A stretch of DNA of 64,000 bases, from positions 3,086,525 through 3,150,524 of the forward strand of contig VXAU01001099.1 of NCBI GenBank assembly GCA_013399695.1. The letters are read 5' to 3'. The translations under genes were made by a program, and so were the position numbers. Source of the stretch: Formicarius rufipectus. Taxonomy: Eukaryota > Chordata > Aves > Passeriformes > Formicariidae. Under the pieces are notes generated by a model, which searched no databases, was not told the origin of the DNA, and saw only the letters and a program-made list of their open reading frames with translations. Below, piece by piece: positions 38,571 through 48,058 of this stretch. Each line of letters begins with the position of its first letter. The first letter of the stretch is position 1.

Positions 38571-40539
38571 GATGATGACTGACAGTCACTGAGTTTCCTC
38601 TGCTCTTGGTTTTGACAGACTGCATTGCATTTGTACTGGTAGCTATGGGGAGTAAGTACAACACACAAAGCTGGGACTGGGCATTTATAATGGTTAACAA
38701 GCCTATCCAGCTCTGTGATAGCAAACTGTAGGTGGTGAGAGGCAAAAACTTTTGATAAAACACCACCCACTTCAGAGCCAACCCCTGGATCTTAGATGGT
38801 GGGTGAAGATATTCACAAAGGACAGCTTATCGCACACACACGCCCCACAAAGCAGCCAATTTTGACCAGTGTCAGATCCAGCACATGCACAGCCCAGATA
38901 AGAATCCCAATCCAGGATGATTTTCCTAAAATTCTCACCAGAATCCAAAAAGATACAAAAGTGCAGAGTGGACTTGTTACTGGCTGGTATACATGAAGAG
39001 GGAATTTGAGACAATTCAGCTCCTGGCTGACATATCCTGTTTAGGGGCTATTTTCAAACCAGTGAGAAAAAGAGAATAAAAATATTTCCTCCCTAGATCT
39101 GGACTTCTCTCCCTTCTTGTAACACTTTCGTTGTCTTTGCCAGATTGGAACCTGCTTCTGGCCAAAACGTCCCTGCCAGGAACAGAACAGAAAATGAGCT
39201 GTCTGCTAATAGATATCACCTAATAACAGGGAAAGAAGTTATTTCACTTGCAGTCCATGCTGGTATCTCTGAAGGACCTAGAGAGCTATGCATTCAGAAA
39301 GAGAATTCATAAACCCTAAGTACTGGTTTGAACTTCCGACACCTCCTTTACTGCTGAACATCAGGTTCATTGTGGGCTAACACTGGATGCCTCATTCACC
39401 TTGTCCTCACACTCTGTGAATTCACTAAGCCTGTGGTGCCCAATGGCAGCTTTTCAGCTGCACACTCATAATTATTACAAACACAGCCCCCATGCTGAGC
39501 CAGTTACACATGCAGCAGGTAGAAGTCACTGCTGTAGGAGAAGTGAGCTGATGAAGGTCATTAATTTCTCACCCTGAAGCCCCGTTGCATGCCCAGTCCA
39601 GCCCCATCCCACAGCAGAACAGTCGTTCCTTTGCAGAGCTTGTCTCTTCTCCCATCTTTGAATTAGGCTTAGTTCCCCCTCCAGTTCCCCAAGGCATGTT
39701 GTATGTATTCCATGGCCTTCAGCCACATGGAGAATTTAGACTGCCCAGAACTTGTAGGGTCAGAAATCTTGGCCATCTCTACATTCAGCTAATGAAAAGG
39801 AAAGGAGCAATGCTAGGTCTGGAGACAGCTGCACTGCTCTGGAAGGGAACTGCTCAGAAGCACAGCTGCTCCTTCCCCACATGACTGTGGCTGCAGGCAG
39901 GGACCTGCAGCCCCCTCAGGCTGCCCATTTTGATTTGCTCACACCTCATACCTTTCTTGCATTAGTGTAACTAACTGCAGAAAGCAAGCAGCAGCAGAAG
40001 ATCCCACCCCAAGAGATAATAAAGATTTCAATGAAAGAAGGCTGCAAAAATGTCAGGGTGCATATTAGGGGACAGAGAGGCACACAGAGGTGGCTACTAT
40101 TTTAAAGTCGGCATTTGCAAACTCAATGCTTCTGAGTTTACTTTGGTGCTATCTCTCCTCTTCACCTCCTGCACTTGCTGGGAGAGCATGACAACCTCTA
40201 AAATCAGTTCAATTCCCAAGGAACTACAGTTTTGTAATCATTTGTGCAAGTCAGGTAGAGGCTTATAGTGCTGGACAGGAGGAATTCCCAGAGCACCAGA
40301 GAAGCAAAAATGACTCAACCCTCACGTCTAGAGCAAGCTCCAGAAAATTCACACAAATTTCGCCTGCTGAAAGCCAGCCTCTATCACCAGGCTCCCGCAG
40401 GGCAGCTGCTCCAGCCTCCAGCCCTCCTTGTGGTCCCCCACAAAAGGGATGGAAACCCCAGGGAAATACCACTGGGCCAGCTCAGAGCATGGGGGCAGCC
40501 CCATGAAAATCATCAGGGGAGGAGCTCTGCAGCTGCCGG
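38571..40539. other. Non-coding DNA leading into the CpG island
   Basis: No gene is recognised. GC rises gradually from about 40.2 kb. Frames at 39585-39884 and 40268-40762 (164 codons, entering the CpG-rich shore) have no known relatives. A short CA run with CpG (CGCACACACACGCC) lies at 38831-38844. Confidence 0.6.
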
Positions 40540-41670
40540 TGTGGGTTTGCACTCCACGGTCCCCGGGGCAGGGGGAGAGGCTGTGGGAAGCACAACCCGA
40601 AGGGCTGGCTGGGGAGAAAAGGGAAGGTCCCCAATGGTTAATGTATCTCTAAGCAAGGCAAAATCCAACTCCCTCCGTGGGGTAAAGGTGAAACGTCGCT
40701 CCACACGGCAGTGGGAATGCTGCCTCAACACGGACACTTTGACCCCTCTTCGGAGCATATGAAAACTATTGCGCCTTATCGGCTCTCCTCCACTGGAAAC
40801 CTCCCGCAATCCCATGCTGGGGACTTAGGAAGAGGTCAGGGAGGGAGAGTTTTGCATGCTGAATCATTCCCAGACAAATCGTTTCCTTATTATACATGGC
40901 AGCCTCCCACGGACAGACTGCCAGAGGGCTCTCTGAAATCGTATTAGGTGCCTTTCCCTCGCTTCTCTTTATCCCCCCCTGTCATCCTCCTCTCACTCGA
41001 AACATTATAGCTTACAGTCCCACCGGAGAGGGTCCGGGGTCATGAGCACTCGAGCAGTCCAAGGGGCCCGAGGAAGGGAACAGCACGGGGGCCCGGTGCG
41101 AACTGCTCCGGGCTGCGCAGCTCCCGCACGGGGCGGCGGCGCTCCCAGCCCTGTGCGGGACCCGCGGGCACAAGTCGGGATGCAGCCAACCCTGTGGAGG
41201 AGCTGCCCTCCAGCCCTGTGGAGGAGCTGCCCTCCAGCCTGCGAGCCCACTGCTCCTGGCACGCTGTCCACCGCGCCCGCAGGGCAGGTGTGCGCTCCTA
41301 CCACATCCACCCGCGCCCGGGGCTGACTGGATGCAGACCAGGAGCCGCAGAACTGTGTTGCAGAGAGCATCAAAGAGGAGGTTGTTAGAAAGTCCTGAGG
41401 AGGCACTTAGCTCTGTGCCATGCCGAGGCTCGGGTTGCAGCCTCCGGGCTGGAGCTGACTTGCACCCAGCCAGCCAGAGGCGTCGAGGGAAGGGGGCAAT
41501 TCCACCTACCAAACCGCACCACCTTGCATGGGGGATGACTTGGAAAGTCATCTGGGATGTGCTGGAAAGGCTGCCGTGCCTGCGCCTCCCACTGCGGCTG
41601 CTGCCTGCCTGGAGGCGAGGGTGGGCGCTGAAAGAACACGAGCTGCGGCTGCGAGTGAGGACTCTGTGAA
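40540..41670. promoter_or_regulatory. CpG island, candidate promoter
   Basis: CpG density rises to roughly 10 per 100 bases in the core (41041-41340, by eye) and about 6 per 100 across 41000-41660, against about 1 or fewer elsewhere in the window. A shore of lower density runs from 40540. A GC box GGGGCGG for SP1-family factors sits at 41130-41136. No TATA box is evident, as is usual for CpG-island promoters. The minus strand has donor-like GGACT/GTAAGC near 41014 and TTTG/GTAGGT near 41512, and the plus strand has CTCT/GTGAGT near 41680, so transcription could go either way. In birds such islands mostly mark gene starts, and orphan islands can be enhancers or non-coding RNA promoters. Confidence 0.75.
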
Positions 41671-41812
41671 CTCTGTGAGTCCTGGGGAGAGCAAGACACT
41701 GGAACTTCACACGGGCGTTTTCTGATTCAGCACAGTGTCTTGATGGCATTTTAGCAGCAATATTGTGCACGGCCGGGGGTAAATTGCTCCTTATGTAACT
41801 TTTATTTAACAT
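41012..41812 (-). other. 266-codon open frame in the CpG island, judged fortuitous
   Basis: This is the longest open frame in the window, on the minus strand through the CpG island. Its product is rich in S, R, P, A, G and C, as expected from translated GC-rich DNA, where stop codons are rare. It has a tandem repeat of eight residues (GWRAAPPQ twice), which is simply the 24-bp DNA duplication read in frame. No domain, signal peptide or family is recognised. A first exon with untranslated leader is possible, but protein coding is unsupported. Confidence 0.15.
41191..41238 (+). repeat. Exact 24-bp tandem duplication
   Basis: Two identical 24-base units lie head to tail at 41191-41214 and 41215-41238, starting CCTGTGGAGG and ending CCCTCCAGC. 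The unit itself is partly palindromic (GGAGGAGCTGCCCTCC). The length is a multiple of three. Perfect identity implies a recent event or active correction. It sits at the heart of the CpG island. Confidence 0.95.
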
Positions 41813-43059
41813 AGTAACTTCCCTTGTAACTCAGGCTGCTCTGGCCCCAGTCGCTGCAAGGACGTTGCCAGTCGAGGCTGTGACAGAAGTAATGCCAGAT
41901 CTGAATCAAAGACACAAACCCTTCTGAGGTTACTCAAAAGGCTCTCAAGGGCTTTTCAGCAGGGCTGGGTCCACTTCTGGCTTGTTACTCAGACACAGCG
42001 ATTCCCCCGCGAAGGAAGGCTGGGGCTGTCACACAGCAGTACAAGGTTTCCATTTATGCCTGCAGGACAGAACAGTGGCTCTCGTGCTGCCGCTCCACTC
42101 AAATGCCTTGGAACCACAAGAATCGTTAGCACGATAGGGAAAACAGAAATCTTCTCTGAACAGCCATAATTTCCTAAAAATTGTATCATCAAACCTGGCC
42201 GCTAGCCATGTCTCTCTGTTGTCGTTTGTTTCCTCCTACCCTCTGTGCTCTGCTTTATCCTGGGGAGCAGCCAGTTTCAGAAAGGCTCAGCTGGAAATTA
42301 CTGACAGTCCCACAAGGTCACAACAGGTCCAACATGTAAGGGTGACCTACCACCATTGGGCCATTTAAAATCCAACCACAGGGATTTGTGACAAACTATT
42401 TCAGGTTCCAGCTTGGGAGTGACTGGTCACCTTAGGGACCCACAGTCTCTTAGTGTGGTGTCCAGCATGAGGCTGAACTCAAGTGGTGTATGTCTACAAA
42501 GTTAAAAATCCCTTTTTAGCCTCCAGGCTCCTCCAAACCTTAACGGAGGTGCTGTGAACCTCAGGTAAATAAAGCAAGTCAGGTTTGGGAAATGAAACAA
42601 AAACTGCAAGTAGAATTTTATTGTTTAGAAACAATTCTGGACTCTGGACCCAAGGAATTTGCCCAGCACACAAGTAGTTTCTCCTATCAGCAGAGCACTT
42701 CATTATCCCCTCATGGCTGACGTGACACTGCAACATCACCAGACAGAGTCCTTGTCCCCAGCATACATCAGCACAGAGATATCCGGCACATCTGTGAGAG
42801 CTCTCCTCAGAGATGCAAGTGCCCCACTCCTGCAGGTGCCCATGAGGCACAGCTCTGCCCCCAAATCTGGCAAGCACCAGCTCTCACCCTCTGATTCCAT
42901 CTGTCCCAGGCCTGAATCAGCTCAGGGTGGCCCAGGTTATTGTTCTATTTTTCCTGCAGCCCATGGAGTCCCACTGTCCTGTTACTGCTTTACACAAAGG
43001 AAACAGAGACCACGGTTGCCCTGAGCAGCACATGCACTAGACAAGAAAGGATAAGACCG
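41671..43059. other. Non-coding DNA downstream of the CpG island
   Basis: GC falls back to background by 41.8 kb. The frames at 42494-42877 (minus, 127 codons) and 42659-43024 (plus, 121 codons) lie opposite each other and match nothing known. The stretch 42985-43015 (TTTACACAAAGGAAACAGAG) faintly resembles another SINE fragment abutting the next one. Confidence 0.6.
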
Positions 43060-43212
43060 GGGAATTATCCCTACAACTGCAGTACTGAGAGAACATGGAG
43101 ATTAACCAGCTTGCTCGGGGTTACACAAGCAGTCTGCAGCAAAGGAAAGAATTAAACCAGAATACTCCAAGTCCCATGCTAGTGCCTTTACCACAGGCCC
43201 TTCCTCTCTGCC
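43060..43212 (-). repeat. MIR-type SINE, nearly full 5' part
   Basis: On the minus strand: GGCCTGTGGTAAAGGCACTA, GCATGGGACTTGGAGTATTC, TGGTTTAATTC, TTTGCTGCAGACTGCTTGTG, TAACCCCGAGCAAGCTGG, TTAATCTCC and ATGTTCTCTCAGTACTGCAG. Block by block this tracks the MIR consensus: tRNA-like head 'GTGGTTAAGGCACTAGCCTGGGACT', 'GGTTCAATTCC', CORE 'CTGCCACAGACTTCCTGTGTGACCTTGGGCAAG', then 'TTAATCTCTCTGTGCCTCAG'. The tRNA-derived head is preserved, including A/B-box-like parts, but it is too decayed to expect activity. Confidence 0.88.
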
Positions 43213-44799
43213 TCTGAAGGAGTGTGCTTGCCTTTCAAGGGCAAAGCAGAGAAAAGTGGCAATGCTTCTTTGTTTCATTCCTGCAGCACAAGCAGAGAAT
43301 GAGAGTTACAGCATAGCCAGGTGGGACTGAAAACAGCGCATTTGGAGCAGCAGTGTCAAGTGGGTAACTTTTCTGAGAATTAATGAAGATGTGTCACAGC
43401 CAGAGACCTCCTTTCTCCCATCTGAAAACTGCTTCCAGCTCCTAAAGTGTTTGGACCACTTCCCCACTCTCTCCCTGTAGCGTATCTGGCAGAGTTACAG
43501 AGTTGTGGACATTTGAGCTAGCAGAGCTGATTTACCTTCACTTGCTTTGCTTCTCAGCAATGCCTGCATCCCCACAGAACATCTGCATCATGTTTTACAG
43601 CAGTTTTAACTGGGAGCAATGCTGAATGCTTAGTAACTGGCTCTTTCTTTGGGTTCCATAGCCATGCTATTTTTCCTTTCTAACTGGACAATTCAGCAAG
43701 GGCAGATCTGAAAGCACAACCAAAGAAAGAAACTGCAGAGACACTGCAAGAGTTTTGAGAGTCAGCGCCCATGCAATACTCTACCTTTCGGTTTCCTCTT
43801 TGAGCAGTGGGTCAGCAAGAAGATGCATTTGACTTTCCTAAATTGTGAGGCCATGATGTGTAACCTCTCCTTCAGCAGAATGGACTAACCTTACTGTTAA
43901 AATCAGTCTTGAAACATCAAATTAAGACTATCAAGTAATAGAACCAGAGGACAGACTGAACTATTCGTCCCTGAGTAATTTTTGTCAGGGCCAGGTATTT
44001 CAGATGGCCACTACTCACTCTCTCTGCTGACAGAATTAAGCCACCACATTTGGATGTCTCTCAAATATAAAGAACCCCACATCAGAACTACACCAACAAG
44101 TGAACACTAATAGTCTGGAAATTAAAATTTCTCTGATTTCTGCTTTGACCTTCATCCTGAAACACAGATAAAGGTGACTGATAGACGACTGCAGACTTGG
44201 CATAAGGCAATCTTAATGTCCATTTTCAGAATCCTGAGAGTCCTGGTAATAAAAATAAATAAGCCAATTTCTCTGTGAAGTGGTAAAGAAACAAAGCAAT
44301 TGGCATCCTCCATTCTCTACTCAGCCTCAGACTGCCTTTCTATAGAAAATAGACTGTTTTCCAAGTAAAACCACTTTCCAAACCCACCACAACAGTCCTG
44401 CTTCACGCTTTAAAAAAATTTCTGCATGAGTTCAAGCCTCCTTATGCACTTTGGTGGAAATTCTATACTTTCCTTCATATAGACTGAACTTGAAACCAAT
44501 CAGGTTTTCAAACTTTCAAGCTTTACACAATACCAGGGCTCCAGGCAACAGCCCCTCTGAGTATAAGCCAAACAGATCTAAGGCTGGTTACCACCCTTTA
44601 TACAAGCCCAAGCACAGCAGAAATCAGGAGCTTTGATTTAAAAACAGGGAAACAGTCACAACAGTGAACACCTGAAAGGCCATCAGAGCCATCAGTAGAG
44701 TTCTCCTTATGTCGCTGTGTCATTACCTCACAGTTTGGTGGACAGGAGATGGGTTGAGGACAAAGCCTAGTTCCAATCCTAACATTCTCTCTTTGGACT

Positions 44800-44960
44800 G
44801 AATTCAGTCTTTGTTTAACGAGCTGCAGTTTTAATGATTTACATCCAACTATGCCAAGTCGCTATTAGGCTTTTTATGTGGCTTGAGGCACATGTTAAAT
44901 AGGATCATAATATTTACTTACCAAAGTGGTGGGAGACTTAATGCACCAACTTGCATTTTA
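44800..44960. promoter_or_regulatory. Candidate conserved non-coding block
   Basis: The sequence contains TTTGTTTAACGAGCTGCAG, TTTTAATGATTTACATCC, CCAAGTCGCTATTAGGC, TTTTTATGTGGCTTG and ATAGGATCATAATATTTAC. Two CpG sites sit next to TAAT and TTTAC cores, with no repeat match. It has the look of vertebrate-conserved regulatory DNA, judged on texture alone. Confidence 0.33.
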
Positions 44961-46999
44961 ATGTGATACCAAAAGATACTGTCTGAAGTAGTTTTAGGCA
45001 CTATCTTGAACAACCATCCCCTCCTCCCCCCATTCACTTTAAGGCTCTAAAAATCACATATTTTTCTTATGTTCTTTCTACTTTGTTCTGCACAAAATGA
45101 TAATAAACTAGAGGTAAAAGCATTAGAATCCAAACAGTCACAATTTCCAACACTGCAAATTCATAGCAAAAACAGGCTGGAGGGACTGTAGCTAATTTCT
45201 TTTCCTTGTTCTTTTGTGATTCCAGTCTGTTAATAAAGAAAAAAAGAAATTAAAACTTCACCAATCACAACTCTGACCAGAAAAAGAAAACAGAAAGAAA
45301 TCCAAGAAATTTTCCTTTCCTTGTTCTATGACCAGCATTTATTTCAACACTCAGGTGGAGGTTTTAACACAGTGAATTAAAAATCAAAAAGGCAAAACTG
45401 ATTTCTTGGCTGACAACAATTCTTCAATTAGTTTGTGTTTGCAAAGAGTTTTGAAGATATAAATTATTATTGTAAGTGTTATAACATTATTTACTGACTT
45501 TTCTGGGAGAGAACTTTAGCACAGGTGAACCACTGGAGAAGAACCAAAACAAACTGGTTGGCAGTTTTGAAAAGCCATAAGCCAAGAAGTGCCCACGATG
45601 GGCTCTGATCCTGCACAGAGGTGATCTTCTATGGAGATTGCTTAACTTCAAGCAGTAAACTTAACACACAGCTATGGTAAGCACACTTAACTCTTACACA
45701 GCCTTTTTCACCCCCACACTTAAAAGTAGTATTTACCCAGAGCTCTGCTAGATCTGTTTTCCATGATGAGAGATGGATAACAAGCACACAGAAAGCACAC
45801 AGTCATCCAGGCAAGAGTTAAGGCTATAATTGGATGACCCAAGTCCCCAGGTCTCAGCTCAACACTGTGAGAATGTTACTGTGCTGCCTGCCCTGGTCAC
45901 ACCAGGGAGTGCAAACATGCAGGAAGATGTGTCCAAATCTCTAAGCATTTGAGCTCTATCATCCAGTGAGACCAGGGTCTACAGGACAAACAATGGAACA
46001 ATCATCTGCTCAACCAGGAGACAAGACTAGAAGAACCATGCCCCATCAGCCACTTTGACTTGGATGGGAAAAACAATATCTTATACTGTTTGAACCAATC
46101 CCTGAGCGTTCATGAATCCTTTCATCCACCTCCACTCACCACCTGCACCACAGCTCTTCACCTATTCTTTAATATTTCCAGTAAAACATTAACATAAGAG
46201 CACTCAGAACATAAGTCAATCAAACAGGAACCATTCACTCCTCTCCATACCCTCCCAACTACAAACAGCTTATCCCCAATGCTCAATCGACATCCCAAAC
46301 ACTTCTTTCTTTCTTCAGGAAACACCTGAGCAAACAGGTGTGTCTAATTGACTGTTCTCAGATTCAGCAAATCCCCTGGAAAGCAGCTCATAGCTAAGGT
46401 GTCCTGTCTAACAGTTGATCTCTTTTCCATCCTGGATGAAGACAGGATTCATGGGAGGCCCATCAGGCAGTGCTGTATATACCAGAAGCACTGGTTTTGT
46501 TTTCAGATCTGGGTTGTTGACCCGTGGCGCAATAGCACAGGTCTGTCAGCCTCTGCCTCCCAAAGTGCATTCACCATTTAAACAGGAACCTCTTGGGAGA
46601 GATATTGCTACTGTCTAAATGAGGGAGGACAGGCTGTGACTACACCAGGAAATTTAGGAGCACAGTGTTAGAGTGCAGGAAGGCTGGGAGAGCTGCTAAT
46701 GCCTTTCTCACTTTTTCCCATTCTGGAAAAAAATCTTCAACCATCTGAAGCCATCTCCTAGGACATGTTTACAACACACCTATTATAGCAGGTCCCTGGT
46801 CTCTGCTGGACCCTCCTCAGAGTTGATCAAAACAACATAAATACTAGAAAGCTGAGAGCTGTCTCCCAAGACTAAATAATTTCCATCTGTGACTCAACAG
46901 AATATTTGATCCCAAGGCTATTGAAATGAATGGCTGATATCAGACATCCGCTGCACGACCTGCATCACTCTCCCACACTGCTTTGACCTCAGCTGAAAC

Positions 47000-47420
47000 C
47001 ATTTGCAATTTTACTTCTTTCACACTGGCATGGATTAATGATGGATCATGGACCTTCACCATGAATCTCCAGGCTTCTGTCAGCTAGTGTCACAAACTTA
47101 GCATTATCTAATTGTAAGTTTTCCCATTTAATTGCAATATACACCTGCTCAATGTCCCTCTGTGTGTGAAAAAGCATCATACTTCATTTAAAAAGCCCTC
47201 ATTTAAATTCAACAGCTAGCTGCACAGATTTAACCATTAAACTGATTTATGTTGCATAAAAGATCAAACCAGATCACACCTTGTGGCCAAATAACCATAA
47301 AAGGTTTCTGTAAAGATCATTAATTCACCTCCCTGAGCAGTTAGTTTAACAGTAAATATGACTTAGATGACTTTATCCAGTTAACCTTAATCAATTTGTT
47401 ATGATTAGTCACCCTAAATA
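47000..47420. promoter_or_regulatory. Best candidate enhancer-like conserved block
   Basis: Over 420 bases there are at least seven homeodomain-type cores: GGATTAATGATGG (about 47033), TCTAATTGTAAG (47107-47118), TTTAATTGCAAT (47127-47138), CCATTAAACTG, CATTAATTCACC, CCTTAATCAATTTG and TGATTAGTCACC. CTTGTGGCC, which holds a RUNX-type TGTGG core, and an inverted TTATG-TTG-CATAA are also present. There are no simple repeats and no recognised mobile element. The density is higher than in the rest of the window at similar AT content. Function would be as a distal enhancer for a gene outside the window. Confidence 0.4.
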
Positions 47421-47734
47421 ACAGAAATGTGAGAGGGGAAGGTGCTACAGTTCAGGCCCTGGTAATGAACAGGCTGGTGGTGTGCTGACCCTGGATTCCC
47501 ACACTCTTGGGAAACGGGCATTCATCCTCTGTCTGCACCTGAGAGTCCCTCAGCTGACCTGTGTCCAGGAGAGCATCCCAGAGGCTGGGCTTTGCCTGAT
47601 CCTTGTCAGTGGGCTGCAGGTAGGCAGCTCCCACCATCGCAACACAAGAAAGAGAAGAAGGGGCAGGGAGGAACAGAAGGCAAGGACAGCCCATTCGCCC
47701 CATGCTAGGAGGAAAAGCTGGCCCAGTCGTCCAC

Positions 47735-47945
47735 ATACCAGCTTGAATCCTGGCAAGGTTTAATTTGGCAGACCCTGCTCTGTCACAGAGTTCCACAGTG
47801 ACCTTGGCCAAGGTATTTCATCTTACTGTATCTTAGCTCCCCAGCTGTTAGGCAGAGATGACAGTGCTTCCATCTCTCACAGGAGTGGTCTTTAAGTTTG
47901 TGAGGCATTCAAACATCACAGCCCTGGGAGCCATAAAAACTCCTT
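47735..47945 (+). repeat. MIR-type SINE with full tail
   Basis: In order: CAGCTTGAATCCTGGC, CTGCTCTGTCACAGAGTTCC, ACAGTGACCTTGGCCAAGG, TATTTCATCTTACTGTATC, TTAGCTCCCCAGCTGTTAGG, CAGAGATGACAGTGCTTCC, ATCTCTCACAGGAGTGG, TCTTTAAGTTTGTGAGGCAT and TCAAACATCACAGCC. This follows the amniote MIR-type layout from CORE ('CTCTGCCACAGACTTCC', 'TGTGACCTTGGGCAAG') to the LINE-derived 3' tail ('CACAGGGGTGTTGTGAGGA', 'TTAAAGATTGTGAGGCGCTC'). Plus orientation. It directly precedes an old palindromic repeat. Confidence 0.85.
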
Positions 47946-47996
47946 AAGTAGGCAGATCCATCACTCCTGATGCACCGTTCTCCTCTCACCCCGCAT

Positions 47997-48058
47997 GGCT
48001 CCATTGACTGCAGCCCATTTACTCTGTCACAGAGGATGTGAAATCAGAGTCAGGCCCT
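47997..48058. repeat. Old palindromic sauropsid repeat (copy 3)
   Basis: GGCTCCATTGACTGCAG, then CCCATTTACTCTG, then GATGTGAAATCAGAGTCAGG and CCC. This matches the recalled pattern 'GCTCCATTGACTTCAATGGA', 'GTTACTCCTGATTTACACC', 'GAGATCAGAATCAGGCCC'. It lies about 50 bases after a MIR-type SINE, suggesting old insertions accumulating at one spot. The family name is not known to me. Confidence 0.6.

Larger units (their letters stand above)
43213..47734. other. Non-coding DNA with two conserved-block candidates
   Basis: There is no frame over 80 codons in more than 4 kb, making this the emptiest stretch for open frames. Two TAAT-rich blocks (44800-44960 and 47000-47420) are described separately. 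Short A/G-rich parts occur around 45235-45310. No mobile element is recognised. Confidence 0.65.

Noticed and set aside
38831..38844. Short CA/CG run as a microsatellite
   Set aside because: Too short and interrupted to be more than chance.
41012..41812. 266-codon minus-strand open frame as a protein-coding gene
   Set aside because: GC-rich island DNA has few stops by composition. The product has no known domain, and its only internal repeat mirrors the DNA duplication.
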